From Cryptomeria japonica (taxonomy: Eukaryota; Streptophyta; Pinopsida; Cupressales; Cupressaceae): a stretch of DNA of 64,000 nucleotides. Within the stretch, counting starts at the first letter, position 1. Every line of letters begins with the position of its first letter. Of this stretch, positions 21,946-33,719 are shown one piece after another. Position numbers and translations under genes: made by a program. The stretch lies in assembly GCF_030272615.1 (NCBI RefSeq), contig NC_081410.1, forward strand, positions 226,758,915-226,822,914. Reading direction: 5' to 3'. The notes beneath the pieces are model-generated. The model was given only the letters and a program-made list of their open reading frames with translations, searched no databases and was not told the DNA's origin.

Positions 21946-23468
21946 GCATTGGGCGCTCTATTCCCAACATTTATGTAGGAGCATCCCTGGTTCTTGGCAA
22001 TCCTGCATCAACCAAAAACATTTTCCTTTCAGTTTGTTTCCTGTTTTTCAGTTTCAGTATTTCTTTCAATGTTTCATTCTATTTGCTCACTGGATGTTGC
22101 GGAGCTGGATTTGGTTCGTGGACATGTTCATCAATCTTATCCTTGGTCCGCGGGATGTTTGGATATTTTTCCAACAAGTTATCACTTCCATAATTTTGTT
22201 GGATCTTTCTCATAGCTTACAGAGCTTGATTCTGTTATTTCCAACGTTCCTTGGTTCGTGGTCGACCTTCCTCTTGGGTTCGCACATCGTTCTTTATTGT
22301 TTCCGGAAGGATTCCTTGGCAGAGGCTGACCTTCTGTTCTTCACGTTTCATTTTTCATTCTTCGGTGTTTGTTCCTTCTTGGGCTGACGCAAATCATTCT
22401 TGATCATATAAACCAATGTAATTAAGCATTTAGAAATCAGTTTTTAGAACATAGAAGATAGATCAGAAGATTAGGATTCTGAAGTTGGCTCGCATTCTTG
22501 CTTGATCCAAATGTTGTATAACACGCATTTTTTGTACTCAAGCCTGTGAGCTGAATCTGTGAGCCCAAATGTTTCTGGAAGTTTGTAATCAATTTCTATG
22601 ATATAATAATATGATTCTGCATTGCCTCCATCGCATTGTGTCATTTGTGTTGTGTTTTATTTGTTGTACGATCCGGATTGTTCTCTTCGAGGACCCTCCT
22701 AACCGTGACTGCACCAAACATTTTGATATAAAATAGGTTGTGGGTATAGGATTGCACCAAGTTTATGAAAAGAGTCCCGAAACTAAGCACAATTAGATGT
22801 GAACCAGGTACATTAGGCACAGCCACCAAAGTGGGTCCCAAGTGAGTGTGAAATTGTAAATGGATACGATTTACTACATTACAAGAGCATACACATACAC
22901 CACTAGATTTACTTGAAATATAGGGATATTAATCTCAAGGTGAAGAATACATGTGTAGACATATGAGCAAATATGATATAAGCATATGGCTAATGATAGT
23001 GAATGTATAGGGATATGGGTTAATTAGGATAAGGTTAAACGTGTGAAAGTATATGTAAGAGGAGATAGATAAAGGATTGGGGAATGATCCCAACTTTGTA
23101 CAAGAATGCAACATTTGTCAACATTTAATTGTATTTAAGTATTCCATCAAAATGAAACCAAAACTAAGTGAAAATTGATAGAGAATTATGCAAATTTCAC
23201 TATTACAATTATATTATAAATAGTAGCCATGACACTAAAACATGGCTTACAAATTGATAGTAATTCCAAAAGAAGAAAGTAAGCATGCTAAAAAATATAT
23301 TAGTTTTCCCAAAAACTAATGGGATGTCAAGCATTAGTACAAGTATTTGACATAGATGTGCAATGAAAATAAATGTTCTTTATTACAATTTACCTAGGAA
23401 AAATAATAAAAAATAATATATTTTATGATTTATGAGCTAGGATAATATTCAATGTTGTAATTACTATT
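21946..23468 (+). repeat. 1.5-kb dispersed repeat, copy A (LTR-like)
   Basis: Aligns with copy B (24384-24674 continuing at 33720-35015) from GCATTGGGC to GTAATTACTATT. Shared landmarks include GGTTCTTGGCAATCCTGC, GATGTTGCGGAGCTGG, GGTCCGCGGGATGTTTGGAT, GAACATAGAAGATAGATC and CTCCTAACCGTGACT. Copy A lacks about 70 bp present around the insertion point in copy B. The middle (TATAATAAT, Cys/Phe-rich chance ORFs, TTTGTGTTGTGTTTTATTTG) has the style of an LTR. No TG..CA ends or PBS were found, so the class is open. The ORFs of 107-117 codons here are not genes. Confidence 0.8.
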
Positions 23469-24383
23469 TAATGTTTAAATAGTAAATATTGTAATTACTA
23501 TTTAATGTTTAATGTTTCCTGTGACGATTCAGGTGATGTGCAATTAAATAAATATTTTATATTTATTTAATGTTTATTCTTCTATTAAATAGTTAATTTG
23601 AAAAGATTAATTTATTTAATTCATTTCGTGTCTTTCTATTAATTAATTTAATTGAAATATTGTATTAATTAATTCATCCATCTCCTCTAATTAATTAAAT
23701 ATCTGATATTTAATTATCTCCTTCAATCAATTAAATATCTAATATTTAATGGTTATTCTCCTATCCTATAGTCTCAAATATTAAATAATTTCTTAAATTA
23801 TTTAATCCCCCTTTTCCAACTTACCTTCCGTCTCCACTTCATCTTCCCTTTACCAAGTCATCAAACATGTGGCTAAGGAAATTAATATTTCTTAAATATT
23901 AATTCATCATTTATCTCTAACTTCCAAACTTAATGAAATATTGTGTACATACACATATTTCATAACCTTCTTCTATATTCTCTCCAACATCCCTACATCT
24001 TAGGAAGGACTTGAGTCCACTTGTCCTCTCATGCCTAAATTTTCTCCAACCATCCCTAGATTCCCTCAGTCGACAACCCAATCAAGGTGAGATGAGTGAC
24101 ACTTGTCTTCTTCTTCCCCCTTTCTCTCAACCTTCACCTTTGCTCAAAGCCATCCAAATCTGTAGATCTGATCAGGTTTCTTCGTTAAACATCTTGTGTT
24201 ATGGTGTGTTTTCTATGTTGTCTTTATTGTTCTTGTTTACTGCATTAATTCTTATTTACCAGTACACTGTTTTGGAATGCAAAATACTTAATAAGGTTAA
24301 ATATTCTGTTAACCAATTAGATATTGATTCACCACCCCCCCCCCCCCTCTCAGTATCTTTGGGACTATCATTAATCCTAACAA
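23469..24383 (+). mobile_element. AT-rich interval ending in a Copia-like LTR 3' end
   Basis: 23469-23950 is A/T-rich with ATTTAAT-type runs and no ORF. 24160-24383 reads like the terminal part of a Copia LTR: the end GATTCACCACCCCCCC..CTCTCAG..CTAACA is built like the end of the solo LTR at 13189 (GATTCACCCCCCCTCTTAG..CCAACA). No matching LTR start or target duplication was found, so it is a fragment. The 222-codon ORF crossing 24011-24679 spans this and copy B and is an artefact. Confidence 0.4.
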
Positions 24384-24674
24384 GCATTGGGCACTCTATT
24401 CCTAACATTGATGTAGGAGCATCCTTGGTTCTTGGCAATCCTGCATCAACCAAAAACATTTCCCTTTCAGTTTGTTTCCTGTTTTGCAGTTTCAGTATTT
24501 CTTACAATATTTCATTCTATTTGGTCACTGGATGTTGCGGAGCTGGATTTGGTTTGTGGACATGTTCATCAATCTTATCCTTGGTCCGCGGGATGTTTGG
24601 ATCTTTTTCCAACAAGTTATCTCTTCCAGAATATGGGAAAGTTTTCTTTCCTGTGTACCAAAGTTGCCTGGACC
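24384..24674 (+). repeat. 1.5-kb dispersed repeat, copy B, left part
   Basis: Matches the beginning of copy A at 21946. It is cut at 24674 by gypsy element 1 and resumes at 33720. The bases flanking the element are GGACC on the left and AGACC on the right. Confidence 0.82.
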
Positions 24675-26440
24675 TGTAGTACCCCTGCTCGTTTGAACTC
24701 ATTAGACTCATATTTTATTAGTGTTTACTTTCAGTGGATACATTACCATGATATGGTTTTCAGACTTATATGACATTATTTCATGCTTTATCTAGATATG
24801 AGATGCATAAACTATTTGCAGTATTTCTGTATTTGTAATGTATAGCATTTTTATGGATTATTGCTATGTACTGACACTTTACTTTATTTATGCAATGAGG
24901 AATTATATGTTGTGTGTCTGTGAGTGTATTGGATGCAAGGGGATGATTTTCCTTCACTCATTTCGGTGAGACAGGGAACGTCGTGATTCTCCTTGGTGTG
25001 TATGTCGTGTCTTCTATATAGTATATATGCATGTGTGGTTTGATGATGCAGGATATTGCAGATACAAGTACCGGGTAGGTACGGGGTATCGTCTTCACCC
25101 AGCTTCACAGGTCTGAGTGTGCCTTATATTTTCCGATGGAAGTGGAGGAGATAGTAGTTGACCCTATTTTATTCAGTTACACTCGTATGAGTGTCGTCAG
25201 TTGGTCGTCTTGTCAATTTGTTCGACCTTCGTATTTTTGTCATTTGATTTTCTTATGAGTCTTTGCTTTGATTTGCTTTGTTGTTTGTTTAGTGGTTTTA
25301 ATTAATTAATTAAATTTATGGTATTATATCATAGTTGAATTGTTTATGCATTGAGATTATAAATTTAGTTAATTAAAAGAAATTAATAAATTAAGTTGCA
25401 AGCTGCATGTTATTAGAAATATATTTTTATTAAAGTTTTTGTGGAAAAATAAATTAGATTAATTGTATTTATTATTTCCTAGAATTTTAAATAAATAAAA
25501 GAATAAAAGAATTAATTAGAATTAAAGTATTATTTTAATTCTTTATTTAGAAAATTAATTAATTTGCATGAGAAAAGAAAAGAAAGAATAATGATTTTTA
25601 ATTATTGCATGTTAGCTCATCTTTTGTTATAAAATTAGAAAAGAAAATAAAATTATTTTTATTCTAAATTTAGGTTTTTTGAGAAAAAGCTATTCAACCT
25701 AGAATTTTAGTTTAAATAGGGAATAGGTCTTTATTTTAGATACACAGGAAATAGGTCAAGAGTTTTAGGTAAAGAAATTTATTGGAAGTTTATTGAAAGG
25801 ATTAGGGCTCTTTTACAAATTTCTTCCAGGAAAGCTATACTAGGTTGGATGACTTCTTAGTTGTGGGTTTTTAGAAAATATTCCTATTTTTCTCTGAATG
25901 ATGTGTGTAAATTATTTGTCAGATTTAAAACCCTCTTCTGGTTAATTCAGGTTTTGATTTAAAATTTATGCCTGATGATTATTTCTAGTTCATGGGAAGA
26001 ATTTAATTTTGAGAAAATTAGGAAAATTATTATGGAAAATTTGTCAAGATTTTTATTGTGTATGAAAATTGCATGTTTTGGGAGAAAATGGGTTTTACTA
26101 GATAAAATATTTCTTTGGTTTGGCATTGGATTTGATATTTTGCTATGGATGTCCTTAGTATATTGGCCTGTTTCTATATTTAGTTGTAAAAAAAAAATTG
26201 TTTAGGAATTAAATTTAGTAGTATATCAAGTTTATGGGAAAATTTGTATTAATTAATTTATATTAATTAGATTTCCTAGAAATAAATCTAAAAAAAATAG
26301 AATTTAATAATTGTTGGGTTGTTGAAATTTTAATATTTTAAGGTATTTAAATTTAATGTTATTAAATTTTTAAAACTATATAATAATAAATAAAATAAAA
26401 TTAAAAAAATTGTTTGTGTTGTGTGGGGAGGCATTGCCTC

Positions 26441-26520
26441 TACCCACGTAGCAGCAGCTACCTACCCAAAGGTAGCGACTGCTACCGTATGGTAGCAATG
26501 CTACCATAGGGTAGCGATAG
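26441..26520. repeat. Cluster of GGTAGC/GCTACC inverted units in the 5' LTR of element 1
   Basis: Alternating TAGCAGC, GCTACC and GGTAGC words (for example GCTACCGTATGGTAGC and GCTACCATAGGGTAGC) form several adjacent hairpins. The 3' LTR counterpart at 31721-31830 is longer by extra units. Confidence 0.8.
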
Positions 26521-26597
26521 TTTAGGATAAATTAAGTTTTTTAATTTTTATTTGTTTTTGTTTTAAAAATAATAATAATAATAATAATTAGATTGTG

Positions 26598-26598
<1 letters not shown>

Positions 26599-26631
<33 letters not shown>
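26599..26631. repeat. (TA)n microsatellite in the 5' LTR of element 1
   Basis: About 33 bp of TA repeats. The matching run in the 3' LTR (31935-32009) is more than twice as long, so slippage occurred after insertion. Confidence 0.95.
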
Positions 26632-26634
<3 letters not shown>

Positions 26635-28334
26635 CTTATTTTAATTTAAGGTAATTTCTTTATGCTATGGATTAAAATGGTTTTTTTGTAAAATATAAAT
26701 GTGGGAATTTGGTAGTTGAAGATTTTTGTTTATATATATAATTAATTAAGAATTTAGTTATTTCAGGAAAAGCTTATAATTCAAGATTCCATATTTATGT
26801 TTGTAAACACATTAGGAGATTAATTCATATGTGAATTTATTTAACTTTATTGGACAAATGACAAGTTTGATTTCTTTATATTAAAATAGTTGTAAATTCT
26901 TATTATCTGGAAATTCTTAAATTGCAAGTTATTTATGTTTTTGGCTGTTTTAAGAAAAGATTGTCTGTATTAGGATCTTGTGTAAATGGTGTTTGCAGAC
27001 AAGCTTAATTTCATTGCAATTCTGGTTGAATTGTCAATGTGTCCTATGTTATTATTTCTCCTTGGTCAGGTGTTGTTGTATAACCTTGTTGATGTGAACC
27101 ATTGTGTGTTTTGTCCAAATGGTCAATCTTGGGTTAGTGATTGTGTATCCTTCACCTGTGCTTTGTCAGGATTAGTTGTGGTTGTTTGTTTCGCCATAGA
27201 GTTCTCATAGAGAGACCTTTCCTGTTAGTGTCCTATGAGAGAGAGTGGCTTTTGAGCGGGGGTCGTGCCCGAAGTGGATGACAGGATAACCCGTCAAAAG
27301 TCAGTTAAAAAGTAATAACCTAATACTAAATTGGGGGGGGGGAGTGAGATAAATATTAATTAAGATAATGTACCTTGTGCATAGGTGTAGTGCTAGTACA
27401 AGGCTCATAATGCTACGAGAAGGCTTGGAATGACAAACTTACCACCTTGTCTTCACGAAAGGATTGGTAGGGTCCGCATGAGACTTAGTTGGATCCAGAG
27501 GCTCGGGAGAGGTTACTAGGAAAAACCTAGGATGGGGGCTGGGACCTATGGAGGTTGTACCATGGTATCCACCGTAAGACATGTGATGACACTCTCTCCT
27601 TAGAGTCGCTAGTGTTTTGTGAGTTGAGTCACATGAATGTTTGCGAAGTCTTGTAGTCCTTTTGTACTTGTCTTTCTTTGCTTGCTTGAGGGTTTTCTAC
27701 TATCTCCTAGCATGGTGGGGTGGTTCCATTTCGGGATCACATGGTCAGGTGGTAGTCCCACTTCCCATCGGATGTTCTGGATTGTATCTTTAGGCGAGGA
27801 AAGGCTTCGCTGGTGTTTCTTGGTTCGTGGTTCATGTACCAGCTCTTGTTTGAGATCATTGTTCAGTTGAGACCTTGTGGTCATTGTATCAAACTTTTAT
27901 GTAACCTTGATATTGTAACTTTGTAATATGTGGCATTATTGGAAGCCATGTATTTGTGGACATTGTAATAGTATGTCAGTGGAATGTATGTTATTTCAGT
28001 TGCTTTAATCTTATGTTAAAATGTTTTATGGAAACTGGATACATTGGAATATTTTCATTTCTTCGTTATGGAATTTAGATGTATGTGTAGTTTTAAACTT
28101 AAGCATTTAATTTATCTAATTAAATGGACAATTGGATTAACTATGGTGTTAATATAATCTATGATTTAATCTTCGTTGGTAACCCTTAGGAAATCATATA
28201 TTAGACTTCCATTGTGTTATTAAACGTGCAATGGTTAAAGTTAGTGCACTTAGTCTTTTAAAAAAAAATTATTTCACCCTTTAGTTGCCTAGTTGTGTTG
28301 TTTTCTTTTAGGGTTCCTGGCAGGGCATTACATT

Positions 28335-28347
28335 TGGTATCAGATCC
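28335..28347 (+). other. Primer-binding site of element 1
   Basis: TGGTATCAGATCC starts two bases after the LTR. It is one base from TGGTATCAGAGCC, the usual initiator-Met-tRNA primer site of plant LTR elements. Element 2 has the unmutated form. Confidence 0.9.
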
Positions 28348-28484
28348 CAAGTTTCAACATTGGGTACCCTGAGTTTGCAGTGCGCCTTTCAGTTGACCAT
28401 CTTGCTTAGGTCATAATGTTTGTATCTCTCTTGGCTTATCCTTGCTGTAGATCTGAACCGTTTTCTCTTTTATAGTACCAGGTC

Positions 28485-29800
28485 ATGGCTAGGAAAGCTA
28501 GAGGAGGTGGCCGTACGGGTGGTCGCAAGGGAGGCGGAGGTGGAGGATGGGGCCGTGGTTCTGACCATCACAATCCTTCACCACCACCCACTCATGTGAG
28601 TGTTGAGCCGGAATAGTCTGTTCATATGGTGCCAGAACAGTCTGTTCATCAAAACTCTCAGCATGCAAGAGAACATGTTCCCGAAAGGGAAGAGCTGAGA
28701 TAGATGTTTCAGGAGGTTCTGGCTAGGTTAGGCCAAAGGCTTGAATTTGAGCAGCGTATTCATGCTCAGGTTGAGGAACCACTTCAGCAGGTTCCAGAGG
28801 AGAGAGAGAGGGAGAGAGCACCTAGGAGGAGAGAGATTCCAGCTATCCGAGATCCACCTTCCTTGGGTCACATAAAGGATTTGATGAGGTCCAATCCTCC
28901 TTACTTTGATGGTATGGGTACCGGTCTTGAGGCAGAGACCTGGCTTATCAGTTTGGACTGGTATTTCGCTATGTTTCCATACAGTAGCAATACCAAGGCG
29001 AGATGCGCTATTATGCGTCTCAATAATTTTGCTTCAATCTGGTGGAGATTAGAGGAGGAGAAGATCGGTGTATGCATTAACACCATTACATGGGAACTAT
29101 TTCTAGAGAGATTCAGGTCACGATTTCTCTCACCCCAATGGAGGAAGACTCGAGCAGATGAGTTCTACGCCTTGCATCAGTATGGGATGACAATAGACTA
29201 GTATGAGCACAGGTTCTATGAGCTCAAACAATACGTCGAGATTGGTAATGATGAAGCTATGCTTGTCCAACATTTCTTGACGGGGTTGAATGACCGCATT
29301 AGTGGAGGAGTGAGGGTGCTTGAGCCACCTTCAGTTGAGATAGCCGTGGCGAAAGCCAGATTACTTGAGTTGAACCTTAGTCATGCACTTGGTGGTCAGC
29401 CAGGTGTGAAGTTACGGAGTGCACCTTCCAGTGGGAATAGAGCTTGGGGAAATCATTCCCAGTCAGTTGCACCGTTTAAGACTCCTCAGACACCCGCTAA
29501 GGGTGGACAACAGCAGAAACAACAACAACAACCATCAAAATCGTAACAATTTCAGGGCCCTTCAGGGCAGTCCTCGCAGAGTGAATCTCATACCCCTAGC
29601 CAAGGAAGTTTCCAGCAATTTAGTGGGCCAACAGGTAATAGAGGACCAGGTAGAGGAGTTTGCTTCTCTTGTGGGCAGTTTGATCACAGAGCCAGCAGTG
29701 CCCTCAACGTTTCCATGATACAGGTAGTCAGAGGCCAGCAACATCAAAGCCTACAATGGGAGATGCAAGGAGATCCCATAGAGTGTTTACAGCGGTGGAT
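28485..29800 (+). pseudogene. gag: Decayed chromovirus-type gag with CCHC zinc knuckle
   Basis: The frame starts at ATG 28485 with a Gly/Arg-rich N-terminus (MARKARGGGRTGGRKGGGGG). It carries the gag capsid domain at 28880-29350 (ETWLISLDWYFAM, then ITWELFLERFRSRFL and EFYALHQYGMTI). A Gln-rich spacer follows, then the knuckle CFSCGQFDH (29661-29687). In-frame stops occur before 28704, at about 29200 and at 29544. A 1-base slip inside the knuckle moves its last Cys into another frame. Gag would package element RNA into particles; this copy cannot make it intact. There is a low-complexity RERERERAPRRRE stretch near 28800. Confidence 0.85.
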
Positions 29801-29804
29801 GACC

Positions 29805-29950
29805 GTCAAGTTGATCCTCAGGGGTCGAACCATCAACCAAGTAAGGGTCCTATGGGACCCAAATGATGAGAATTCGGCAACTTGGGAGGATGCAGCAAAG
29901 ATGAGAGAGCTGTATTCTTATTTATTTTTGGCTTCCAAGAGTAAGCCTAG
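29805..29950 (+). pseudogene. Chromodomain-like C-terminal integrase tail fused after gag
   Basis: The reading LRGRTINQVRVLWDP, then NSATWEDAAKMRELY, matches the end of the chromodomain at the C-terminus of chromovirus integrases (basic strand, W, then E-x-ATWE). It begins within about 30 bases of the last Gag-like codons (VDDRQVDPQ, different frame). A deletion has therefore joined the end of gag to the end of pol and removed protease through most of integrase. A short tail and the polypurine tract follow. Confidence 0.7.
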
Positions 29951-29952
29951 TT

Positions 29953-29965
29953 TTGGGGGGGAGAA
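29953..29965 (+). other. Polypurine tract of element 1
   Basis: GGGGGGGAGAA lies immediately before the 3' LTR. It is the same as the tract next to the 3' LTR of element 2 (on its strand). The first bases of this LTR (TGTAG) appear to be lost, so TAC follows the tract. Confidence 0.75.
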
Positions 29966-31720
29966 TACTCATTTGAACTCATTAGACTCATATTTTATTA
30001 TTGTTTACTTTCAGTGGATACATTACCATGATATGGTTTTCAGACTTATATGACATTATTTCATGTTTTATCTGGATATGAGATGCATAACTTATTTGCA
30101 GTATTTCTGTACTTGTAATGTATAGCATTTTTATGGATTATTGCTATGTACTGACACTTTACTTTATTTATGCAATGAGGAATTATATGTTGTGTGTTTG
30201 CGAGTGTATTGGATGCAAGGGGATGATTTTCCTTCACTCATTTCGGTGAGACAGGGAACGTCGTGATTCTCCTTCATCGGTGTGTATGTCGTGTCTTCTA
30301 TATAGTATATATGCATGTGTGGTTCAGTGATGCAGGATATTGCAGGTACAAGTACCGGGTAGGTACGAGGTATCGTCTCCACCTGGCTTCACAGGTCTGA
30401 GCGTGCCTTATATTTTCCGATGAAAGTGGAGGAGATAGTAGTTGACCCTATTTTATTCAGTTACACTCGTATGAGTGTCGTCAGTTGGTCGTCCTGTCAG
30501 TTTGTTCGGCCTTCGTATTTTTGTCATTTAATTTTCTTATGAGTCTTTGCTTTGATTTGCTTTGTTGTTTGTTTAGTGGTTTTAATTAATTAATTAAATT
30601 TATGGTATTATCTCATAGTTGAATTGTTTATGCATTGAGATTATAAATTTAGTTAATTAAAAGAAATTATTAAATTAAGTTGCAAGCTGCATGTTATTAG
30701 AAATATATTTTTATTAAAGTTTTTGTGGAAAAATAAATTAGATTAATTGTATTATTATTTCATAGAATTTTAAATGAATAAAAGAATTAATTAGAATTAA
30801 AGTATTGTTTTAATTCTTTATTTAGAAAATTAATTAATTTGCATGAGAAAAGAAAAGAAAGAATAATAATTTTTAATTATTGCATGTTAGCTCATCTTTT
30901 GTTATAAAATTAGAAAAGAAAATAAAATTATTTTTATTCTAAATTTAAGTTTTTTTGAGAAAAAGCTATTCAACCTAGAATTTTAGTTTAAATAGGGAAT
31001 AGGTCTTTATTTTAGATACACAGGAAACAGGTCAAGAGTTTTAGGTGAAGAAATTTATTGGAAGTTTAATGAAAGGATTAGGGCTCTTCTACAAATTTCT
31101 TCCAGGAAAGCTATACCAGGTTGGATGACTTCTTAGTTGTGGGTTTTTAGAAAATATTCATATTTTTCTATGAATGATGTGTGTGTAAATTATTTGTAAG
31201 ATTTAAAACCCTCTTCTGGTTAATTCAAGTTTTGATTTAAAATTTATGCCTGATGATTATTTCTAGTTCATGGGAAGAATTTAATTTTGAGAAAATTAGG
31301 AAAATTATTATGGAAAATTTGTCAAGATTTTTACTGTGTATGGAAATTGCATGTTTTGGGAGAAAATGGGTTTTACCAGATAAAATATTTCTTTGGTTTG
31401 GCATTAGATTTGATATTTTGCTATGGTTGTCCTTAGTATATTGGTGTGTTTCTATATTTAGTTGTACAAAAAAAATTTGTTTAGGAATTAAATTTAGTAG
31501 TATATCAAGTTTATGGGAAAATCTGTATTAATTAATTTATATTAATTAGATTTCCTAGAAATAAATCTAAAAAAAAATAGAATTTAATAATTGTTGGGTT
31601 GTTGAAATTTTAATATTTTAAGCTAATTAAATTTAATGTTATTAAATTTTAAAAAAAATATAATAATAAATAAAATAAAATAAAAATTTTGTTTGTGCTG
31701 TGTGGGGAGGCGTTGCCTCT

Positions 31721-31830
31721 ACCCACGTAGCAGCAACTACCTAAAGGTAGCGGCTGCTATAAGGCAGCAGCACTACCCAAAGGTAGCAGCTGCTACCATA
31801 TGGTAGCAACGCTACCATAGGGTAGCGATA
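31721..31830. repeat. Expanded GGTAGC/GCTACC hairpin cluster in the 3' LTR of element 1
   Basis: Same cluster as at 26441, but with additional units (GGTAGCGGCTGCTATAAGGC, then AGCAGCACTACCC). Length change between LTRs of one element means the repeat expanded or contracted after insertion. Confidence 0.8.
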
Positions 31831-31929
31831 GTTTACAATAAATTAAGTTTTTTAATTTTTATTTGTTTTTTTAAATTATTTTTTGTTTTTTTTGTTTAAA
31901 AAATAATAATAATAATAATTAGATTGTGT

Positions 31930-31934
<5 letters not shown>

Positions 31935-32009
<75 letters not shown>
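31935..32009. repeat. (TA)n microsatellite in the 3' LTR of element 1
   Basis: About 75 bp of pure TA repeats. Confidence 0.95.
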
Positions 32010-32012
<3 letters not shown>

Positions 32013-33719
32013 AATTATTATTTGTTTTTTTAATTATTATTTGTTTTTTTTGCTTATTTTAATTTAAGGTAATTTCTTTATGCTATGGATTAAAATGGTT
32101 TCTTTGTAAAATATAAATGTGGGAATTTGGTAGTTGAAGATTTTTGTTTATATATATAATTAATTAAGAATTTAGTTATTTCAGGAAAAGCTTATAATTC
32201 AAGATTTCATATTTATGTTTGTAAACACATTAAGAGATTAATTCATATGTGAATTTATTTAACTTTATTGGACAAATGACAAGTTTGATTTCTTTGTATT
32301 AAAATAGTTGTAAATTCTTATTATCTGGAAATTCTTAAATTGCAAGTTATTTATGCTTTTGGTTGTTTTAAGAAAAGATTGTTTGTATTAGGATCTTGTG
32401 TAAATGATGTTTGCAGTCAAGCTTAATTTCATTGCAATTCTGGTTGAATTGTCATTGTGTCCTATGTTATTATTTCTCCTTAGTCAGGTGTTGTTGTATA
32501 ACCTTGTTGCTGTGAACCATTGTGTGTTTTGTCCAAATGGTCAATCTTGGGTTAGTGATTGTGTATCCTTCACCTGTGCTTTGTCAGGATTAGTTGTGGT
32601 TGTTTGTTTCGCCATAGAGTTCTCGTAGAGAGACCTTTCTTGTTAGTGTCCTATGAGAGAGAGTGGCTTTCGAGCAGGGGTCGTGCCCAAAGTGGATGAT
32701 AGGATAACCCGTCAAAAGTCAGTTAAAAAGTGATAACCTAATAATATATTGGGGGGTAGAGATAAATATTAATTAAGATAATGTACCCCGTGCATAGGTG
32801 TAGTGCTAGTACAGGGCTCATAATGCTATGAGAAGACCTGGAATGGCAAACTTACTACCTTGTCTTCACGAAAGGATTGGTAGGGTCCACATGAGACTTA
32901 GTTGGAACCGGAGGCTTGGGAGAGGTTACCAGGAGAAACCCAGGATGGGGGGCAGGACCTATGGAGGCCGTACCATGGTATCCACCGTAAGACATGCGAT
33001 GACACTCTCTCCTTAAAGTCACTAGTGTTTTGTGAGTTGAGTCACATGAATGTTTGCGAAGTCTTGTAGTCCTTTTGTACTTGTCTTTCTTTGCTTGCTT
33101 GAGGGCTTTCTACTATCACCTAGCACGGTGGGGTGGTTCCATTTTGGGATCACATGGTCGGGTGGTAGTGCCACTTCCCATCGGATGTTCTGGATTGTAT
33201 CTTTAGGCGAGGAAAGGCTTCGCTACTGTTTCTCGGTTCGTGTATCATGTACCAGCTCTTGTTCGAGATCATTGTTCAGTTGAGACCTTGTGGTCATTGT
33301 ATCAGACTTTTATGTAACCTTGATATTGTAACTTTGTAATCTGTGGCATTATTGGAAGCCATGTATTTGTGGATATTGTAATAGTATGTCAGTGGAATGT
33401 ATGATATTTCAGTTGCTTTAATCTTATGTTAAAATGTTTTATGGAAATTGTATACATTGGAATACTTTCATTTCTTCGTTATGGAATTTAGATGTATGTG
33501 TAGTTTTAAACTTAAGCATTTAATTTATCTAATTAAATGGACAATTGGATTAACTATGGTGTTAATATAATCTACGAATTAATCTTCGTTGGTAACCCTT
33601 AGGAAATCATATATTAGACTTTCGTTGTGTTATTAAACATGCAATGGTTATAGAATTATTTCACCCTTTAGTTGCCTAGTTGTGTTGTTTTCCTTTAAGG
33701 TTCCTGGCGGGGCATTACA

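Larger units (their letters stand above)
24675..28332 (+). repeat. 5' LTR of element 1 (3658 bp)
   Basis: Starts TGTAGTACCCC and ends GGGCATTACA, then runs directly into the primer-binding site. Colinear with 29966-33719 throughout. It includes a GGTAGC hairpin cluster (26441-26520), a TA run (26599-26631) and a block at about 27240-27600 related to the LTR of element 2. Short ORFs in it recur in the 3' LTR only because of sequence identity. Confidence 0.92.
24675..33719 (+). mobile_element. Element 1: non-autonomous Ty3/gypsy (chromovirus-like) with very long LTRs, gag only
   Basis: 9045 bp: 5' LTR 24675-28332, PBS at 28335, a gag remnant, a chromodomain-like tail, a polypurine tract and 3' LTR 29966-33719. 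The LTRs (3.66 and 3.75 kb) are each more than twice as long as the 1.6-kb interior. The interior lacks protease, RT, RNase H and integrase. Target duplication is GGACC/AGACC (one mismatch). By eye the LTRs differ by a few percent plus indels, so insertion is moderately old. It lies inside copy B of the 1.5-kb repeat. LTR ends, PBS and PPT agree with element 2. Gag style and the chromodomain tail suggest the Tekay/Del-type chromoviruses, which often have long LTRs; that placement is an inference. Confidence 0.88.
29966..33719 (+). repeat. 3' LTR of element 1 (3754 bp)
   Basis: Colinear with the 5' LTR. It lacks the first few bases, carries an expanded TA run and an expanded GGTAGC cluster, and ends GGGGCATTACA. 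Right flank AGACC resumes copy B of the 1.5-kb repeat. Confidence 0.92.

Noticed and set aside
21946-24674. Copies A and B as the two LTRs of one element with a 0.9-kb interior
   Set aside because: No TG..CA ends, PBS, PPT or target duplication at their limits.
24011-24679. 222-codon plus-strand ORF, the second longest in the window
   Set aside because: It crosses a C-run, a Copia-like LTR end and copy B of a repeat, with no recognisable domain; copy A does not keep the frame.
26986-27210. Cys/Val-rich ORF present in both LTRs of element 1 (also 32404-32628)
   Set aside because: Recurrence is explained by LTR identity; no domain, start context or independent conservation.
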